NCBI GenBank assembly: GCA_031276585.1
Contig: JAISMT010000220.1
Span: 1 to 9,169 of the forward strand
Reading direction: 5' to 3'
Source: Bifidobacteriaceae bacterium
Lineage (GTDB): Bacteria; Actinomycetota; Actinomycetes; Actinomycetales; WQXJ01
Length of the DNA: 9,169 bases
Each line of letters begins with the position of its first letter. The first letter of the stretch is position 1. The notes under the pieces are model-generated. The model was not told the origin of the DNA. It saw only the letters and a program-made list of their open reading frames with translations, and did no database searches. Both the position numbers and the translations under genes were made by a program. Of this stretch, positions 6,170 through 9,169 are shown one piece after another.

Positions 6170-6775
6170 ATGACTGACAAAAACCCGGAAGAACGCCGCC
6201 AGCGTAACCTACGCATTAGGCAGGTTACGGTTTACACCTTGCTGATCGGATTACTGCTAGTGGCTGGAGGTGGGGCCTTAGGGATGTGGACGGGGCACCT
6301 TGACATTCCCGGTAAAGCCACCTTCAAATACAAACCTAGCTCTTCACCAAAGGCGTTGAACGTACCCTGCCCCACTGCACCGGATCAGGTTTACCCGCCC
6401 ACCTCGGCGGTACCAGTACATGTCCTGAACGGTACTCGTAGATCTGGTCTAGCCAGTGCCACAGCAGATGATTTAGCGGCTCACGGCTTCGCTTCACCGG
6501 ACGCAGCGGACACCGCACCCTACGACGGTGTGGTGAAGCTGACCACCGGAGTCCAAGGCGTTAACGGTGCCTACACGCTGCTGCAATATATGCCAGAGGG
6601 TGCCGAACTGACTCTAGACAAGCGCGAAGACACCTCAGTGGATGTGATTCTAGGGGCGGAATTCACCAGTCTACCTACGGCGGAACAAATGACTTTTGAT
6701 TCGGCGGCCCCAATAAAACCCATCGAATTTTGCCAAGCTCCGGCAGCTTTGCTGAATCAACTGGGTACCAAATAA
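6170..6775 (+). CDS. Membrane-anchored LytR C-terminal (LytR_C) domain protein
   Basis: Protein of 201 residues: a basic N-terminus (MTDKNPEERRQRN), one membrane helix at about 19-40, a short linker, then a LytR_C domain at about 80-165. The domain signature is PVHVLNGTRRSGLASATADDLAAHGF, here split as PVHVLNGTRR (82-91) and SGLASATADDLAAHGF (92-107), followed by a GVQGVNGAYTLLQY block. The topology places the domain outside the cell. It lacks the LCP transferase domain, so it is not a wall-polymer ligase itself. Known stand-alone LytR_C proteins such as Cei (Rv2700) and VirR (Rv0431) of Mycobacterium tuberculosis affect envelope integrity. A similar role here is inference and orthology is not shown. 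Two outer cysteines, C67 and C188, could pair. It follows the DGLHR gene by 40 bases, and its 3' end overlaps the convergent amidase gene by 19 bases. Confidence 0.85.
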   Translation: MTDKNPEERRQRNLRIRQVTVYTLLIGLLLVAGGGALGMWTGHLDIPGKATFKYKPSSSPKALNVPCPTAPDQVYPPTSAVPVHVLNGTRRSGLASATADDLAAHGFASPDAADTAPYDGVVKLTTGVQGVNGAYTLLQYMPEGAELTLDKREDTSVDVILGAEFTSLPTAEQMTFDSAAPIKPIEFCQAPAALLNQLGTK

Positions 6776-8175
6776 GGGATTCGATTCTCAGCAAGAAAGC
6801 CCGAATCTTGTTCGATTAGGGTGGCCACAGCTAAAGCTTGGTCATCCCGGCCGCGTCTTGCCACTACCTGCAGACCAATGGGTAGGCCATCGTTTCCTCG
6901 GCCTATTGGCACAGAGATAGCGGGTTGGCCGGTCAAGTTGAAGGGCCAGGTGTAGGGTGTCCAACTGATCCAGCTGGTAGAACCATTGGGGGCGTAGTTA
7001 CCGGCCGCGAAAGCGGTGAGAGGCACAGTGGGGGTAACCAACAAGTCCGCGTTTTGGGCCAGATTTGTCATCTGACTGTGCACCCTCTGGTCTAACTTGC
7101 TGAAAGTCCGCAGATAGGTGGTGGCAGAGATCTGTTTACCGCGTTCTATGGCTTGCACTAGAGCTGGGTCCATCAGCTCCAAAGCAGCAGGTTTCAAGTG
7201 CCCCAACTGGGCCGCTAAAACCGCTAACCAGGCTAATTCGAAACGGTCGGAAAGGTCCGGCCAACCCACATCGCTATCTATTACCTCCAACCCGCGCTCG
7301 GCTAAAGCTGCAGCGGCTTTCTCCAAAGCAGCTACTACATCGGGGTTAGGCCGGGCCCCGCCCAAATTGGGGCTGAAAGCGACGCGTAGAGGGGGCAACG
7401 CGGCGCGTTCCAACCTGTCTCGGAAACTAAAACTGGGAGTGGCACCGGCGTAAGGGTCACGCGGGTCCGGCTGAGCAATAACATCCAAGGTGATCGCGGA
7501 ATCCTCCACCGTGCGGGTGAGCGGACCGATGTGGGCTAAACGGCCGAAAGCACCTGAAGGTAGAGCAGGGATACGGCCGTAGGTGGCTTTGAGTCCCACC
7601 ACTCCGTTGAAAGAAGCCGGGATACGAATCGAACCACCACCGTCTGAACCTAGAGCAATAGCACCAATTCCTAAAGCGACTGCCACCGCGGCTCCCCCCG
7701 AAGAGCCGCCTGCAGTGCGGGAGTCATCCCAAGCGTTGCGGACTAAGCCGTACAGTGGGGAATCAGAGACCGCGCACCAAGCAAATTCCGGCATGGTGGT
7801 CTTACCCACCAACACACAACCAGCTTCCCGTAAACGAGCTACCGCTGGTTCGTCACTAGTGGCTGGGGCAGAATCAACTCGTAAACGGGAGGCGGCAGTG
7901 CTGCGCCAGCCTCGTACGTCCAGCGAGTCTTTTACTGTGACCGGCACTCCTTCCAACGGCCGCGCACGGCCCTCCCGCCAACGTTGCTCAGACTCGCGGG
8001 CTTGAGCCGCTGCACCATCACCATCCCACCAGCTAAGGGCACCTAAATTAGCACCGGCCGGGGCGCGTGATTCGACCGCTGCCAGAACTTCTAACGGGCT
8101 GAAGCGCTGCTCGCGGTAGCCGTCCAAAAGTTCCCGGATACCTAGATCCGCCAAAGCGGTTGTGCTGTAGTTCAC
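6757..8175 (-). CDS. Amidase-signature family hydrolase
   Basis: Probably cytoplasmic amide hydrolase of 472 residues; no signal peptide is seen. The Ser-cisSer-Lys triad of the family is complete: K82 (VPVTVKDS), cis-serine S158 in GGSSGG, and the nucleophile S182 in GSDGGGSIRIP. The 24-residue spacing between the serines matches fatty acid amide hydrolase (S217 and S241). Further family features are GKTTMPEFAW (124-133), the closing block PFNLTGQPAISVPIG and then LPIGLQVVARRG. Sequence does not tell the substrate. It is not an obvious GatA, because gatB and gatC are not in view. The start is GTG 8175, one base after the SDR stop and without a clear Shine-Dalgarno, so translation is probably coupled to the SDR gene. 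The C-terminal codons overlap the convergent LytR_C gene. Confidence 0.93.
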   Translation of the reverse strand: MNYSTTALADLGIRELLDGYREQRFSPLEVLAAVESRAPAGANLGALSWWDGDGAAAQARESEQRWREGRARPLEGVPVTVKDSLDVRGWRSTAASRLRVDSAPATSDEPAVARLREAGCVLVGKTTMPEFAWCAVSDSPLYGLVRNAWDDSRTAGGSSGGAAVAVALGIGAIALGSDGGGSIRIPASFNGVVGLKATYGRIPALPSGAFGRLAHIGPLTRTVEDSAITLDVIAQPDPRDPYAGATPSFSFRDRLERAALPPLRVAFSPNLGGARPNPDVVAALEKAAAALAERGLEVIDSDVGWPDLSDRFELAWLAVLAAQLGHLKPAALELMDPALVQAIERGKQISATTYLRTFSKLDQRVHSQMTNLAQNADLLVTPTVPLTAFAAGNYAPNGSTSWISWTPYTWPFNLTGQPAISVPIGRGNDGLPIGLQVVARRGRDDQALAVATLIEQDSGFLAENRIPYLVPS

Positions 8176-8176
8176 C

Positions 8177-9013
8177 TCAGCGGGTCAACAGGCCGGCATC
8201 GATGGCTACCTGGCTACCTGTTAGATAACGGGCTCGGTCCGAGGCTAAGAAGACCACCAATTGAGCTACGTCATCGGCCTCAATCCAAGGCGTTGGCAGC
8301 AAGTTACCGGCCGAACGTTGGGCTATTTCCAGCGGAGTAGAACCTTCTTGCTGGGCTAAACCGTCGTTGAATTCACTGTTTACCGAGGTGGGATGGATGC
8401 TAAGTACCCTGATGCCGTGAGGGGCTAGCTCTAGGGCCCAAGATTTGGTTAGACCCACTAAACCCCATTTAGAAGCGGCATAATGCGATAAACGAGGGAA
8501 ACCTCGGAGCCCAGCGATTGAAGAGTTGTTGATAATAACGCCCGATTTTTGAGCTACCAAGGTGGGGATTACAGCTCGAGCCGCTAGCCAAGCTCCCTTT
8601 AGATTGATGTCCAACACTGCATCCCACTGTTCCTCGGTCAGTTCAGTGGCAGTAGCGTAAGAGCCCACCCCAGCGTTGTTGAACAAGACGTCAATGCGGC
8701 CAAAACGCTCCAGAGTAGCGTTCACCGCCCGTTCTAAATCGGAAGCTTGGCGTACATCGCCCCGTGCTGCTAAGAAACTGCGCCCCAAGGATTCGATCTC
8801 TTTTTGCAAAGTGTCTAGGCCATCTGTTTTGTTACCAACATAGGCGGGGTACTCCAAATCCTGCGCCAAATCGAAGCCCACTACATCAGCTCCCAAACGG
8901 GCTAAAGCCAGGGCAGTAGCACGGCCTTGGCCGGCCGCGGCCCCGGTAATGAACGCCACCCGGCCACTGAAATCTTCGGTGGTTGGGGTGGGGGTGAGAA
9001 TTGGTTCAGGCAT
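8177..9013 (-). CDS. SDR family NAD-dependent oxidoreductase, mycofactocin-family-like
   Basis: Classical Rossmann-fold dehydrogenase of 278 residues. The cofactor motif TGAAAGQG is at 23-30, an acidic D48 ends the second strand (predicting NAD rather than NADP), NNAG is at 112-115 and N137 precedes the active site. The catalytic residues are S165, Y178 and K182 (YAASK). About 15 extra residues, including EYPAY (54-58), follow D48. The blocks LSHYAASKWGLVGL and SIHPTSVN resemble mycofactocin-coupled SDRs (the TIGR03971 type), whose hallmark is an insertion near the NAD site. The likely substrate is an alcohol or ketone; identity unknown. The start ATG 9013 has a strong ribosome site. It sits 23 bases after a MetI-like permease gene and one base before the amidase gene, so it is the middle gene of an operon. 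Confidence 0.92.
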   Translation of the reverse strand: MPEPILTPTPTTEDFSGRVAFITGAAAGQGRATALALARLGADVVGFDLAQDLEYPAYVGNKTDGLDTLQKEIESLGRSFLAARGDVRQASDLERAVNATLERFGRIDVLFNNAGVGSYATATELTEEQWDAVLDINLKGAWLAARAVIPTLVAQKSGVIINNSSIAGLRGFPRLSHYAASKWGLVGLTKSWALELAPHGIRVLSIHPTSVNSEFNDGLAQQEGSTPLEIAQRSAGNLLPTPWIEADDVAQLVVFLASDRARYLTGSQVAIDAGLLTR

Positions 9014-9018
9014 GATGT

Positions 9019-9024
9019 CTCCTT
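9019..9024 (-). promoter_or_regulatory. Strong Shine-Dalgarno for the SDR gene
   Basis: Read on the minus strand this is AAGGAG, 5 bases upstream of ATG 9013. It lies in the 23-base gap after the permease stop, fixes the SDR start, and shows that the SDR gene is translated on its own rather than by overlap. Confidence 0.8.
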
Positions 9025-9036
9025 ATAGTTTCTTGG

Positions 9037-9169
9037 TCAACGGTGGTTCATGCGGGCCACTACCCGATCACCAACGAACTGGCTGAGCTGCACTAGAGCT
9101 AATGTGACTACTAACGTGAGGATCATTACTGCTGGCATGAAGCGCTGGTAACCGTAGTAGTACGCTAAA
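9037..9169 (-). CDS. metI: ABC transporter permease, MetI-like, C-terminal fragment
   Basis: The minus strand is open from the window end to a TGA at 9037-9039 and encodes 43 visible residues; the rest of the gene lies outside. The fragment begins LAYYYGYQRF, continues with one hydrophobic helix (MPAVMILTLVVTLALVQL) and ends SQFVGDRVVARMNHR. The RYGYQRF-like block, the last membrane helix and the GD-x-V/L ending are typical of the permease of D/L-methionine (MetNIQ) importers. The partner ATPase and binding-protein genes should lie beyond the right edge, upstream in the operon. The spacing of 23 bases to the SDR gene indicates co-transcription. The family assignment is based on a short stretch, so another methionine- or oligopeptide-like permease remains possible. 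Confidence 0.75.
   Translation of the reverse strand, partial: LAYYYGYQRFMPAVMILTLVVTLALVQLSQFVGDRVVARMNHR

Noticed and set aside
7583..8005. Open frame on the plus strand across the amidase gene
   Set aside because: Low-complexity Pro/Ala/Arg-rich translation antisense to the complete catalytic core of the amidase; a shadow frame.

Overview
The window looks like an actinobacterial chromosome of moderate GC, perhaps a member of the Actinomycetaceae or a near relative. That family guess is inference. It rests on the actinobacterial form of the succinate dehydrogenase genes, the PASTA-bearing class A penicillin-binding protein, the stand-alone LytR_C protein, frequent GTG starts, and two starts that look leaderless. 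There are no rRNA, tRNA, CRISPR, insertion-sequence or prophage features. The only gap above 100 bases is about 228 bases (3150-3377).

Left block (2-3149, + strand): sdhC (5' end cut by the window), sdhA and sdhB. They are joined by 4-base stop/start overlaps, ATGA and GTGA. Together they encode a menaquinone-linked succinate dehydrogenase or fumarate reductase with a single large cytochrome b subunit and no sdhD. A strong inverted repeat lies just downstream of sdhB.

Middle block (3378-6775, + strand): a bifunctional glycosyltransferase/transpeptidase penicillin-binding protein with a C-terminal PASTA domain; a conserved small protein of about 111 residues with a DGLHR motif; and a membrane-anchored LytR_C-domain protein. 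The first two genes have -10-like hexamers 7-8 bases upstream of their GTG starts and no Shine-Dalgarno, so both may be leaderless. Two of the three encode cell-envelope proteins, which suggests but does not prove an envelope link for the small one.

Right block (6757-9169, - strand): transcription runs leftward from the 3' end of an ABC permease gene (MetI-like, cut by the window edge) through a short-chain dehydrogenase to an amidase-signature hydrolase. The tight spacing (23 bases, then 1 base) indicates one operon. A plausible reading is uptake, oxidation or reduction, and hydrolysis of an amide-type compound, but the substrate cannot be read from the sequence. The amidase and LytR_C genes converge and overlap by 19 bases.

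I see no clearly new multi-gene system. The best leads are the small DGLHR protein, whose motif recalls the ParB/sulfiredoxin superfamily rather than a simple antitoxin; the SDR with a mycofactocin-family-like insertion but no mycofactocin genes in view; and the inverted repeat after sdhB.
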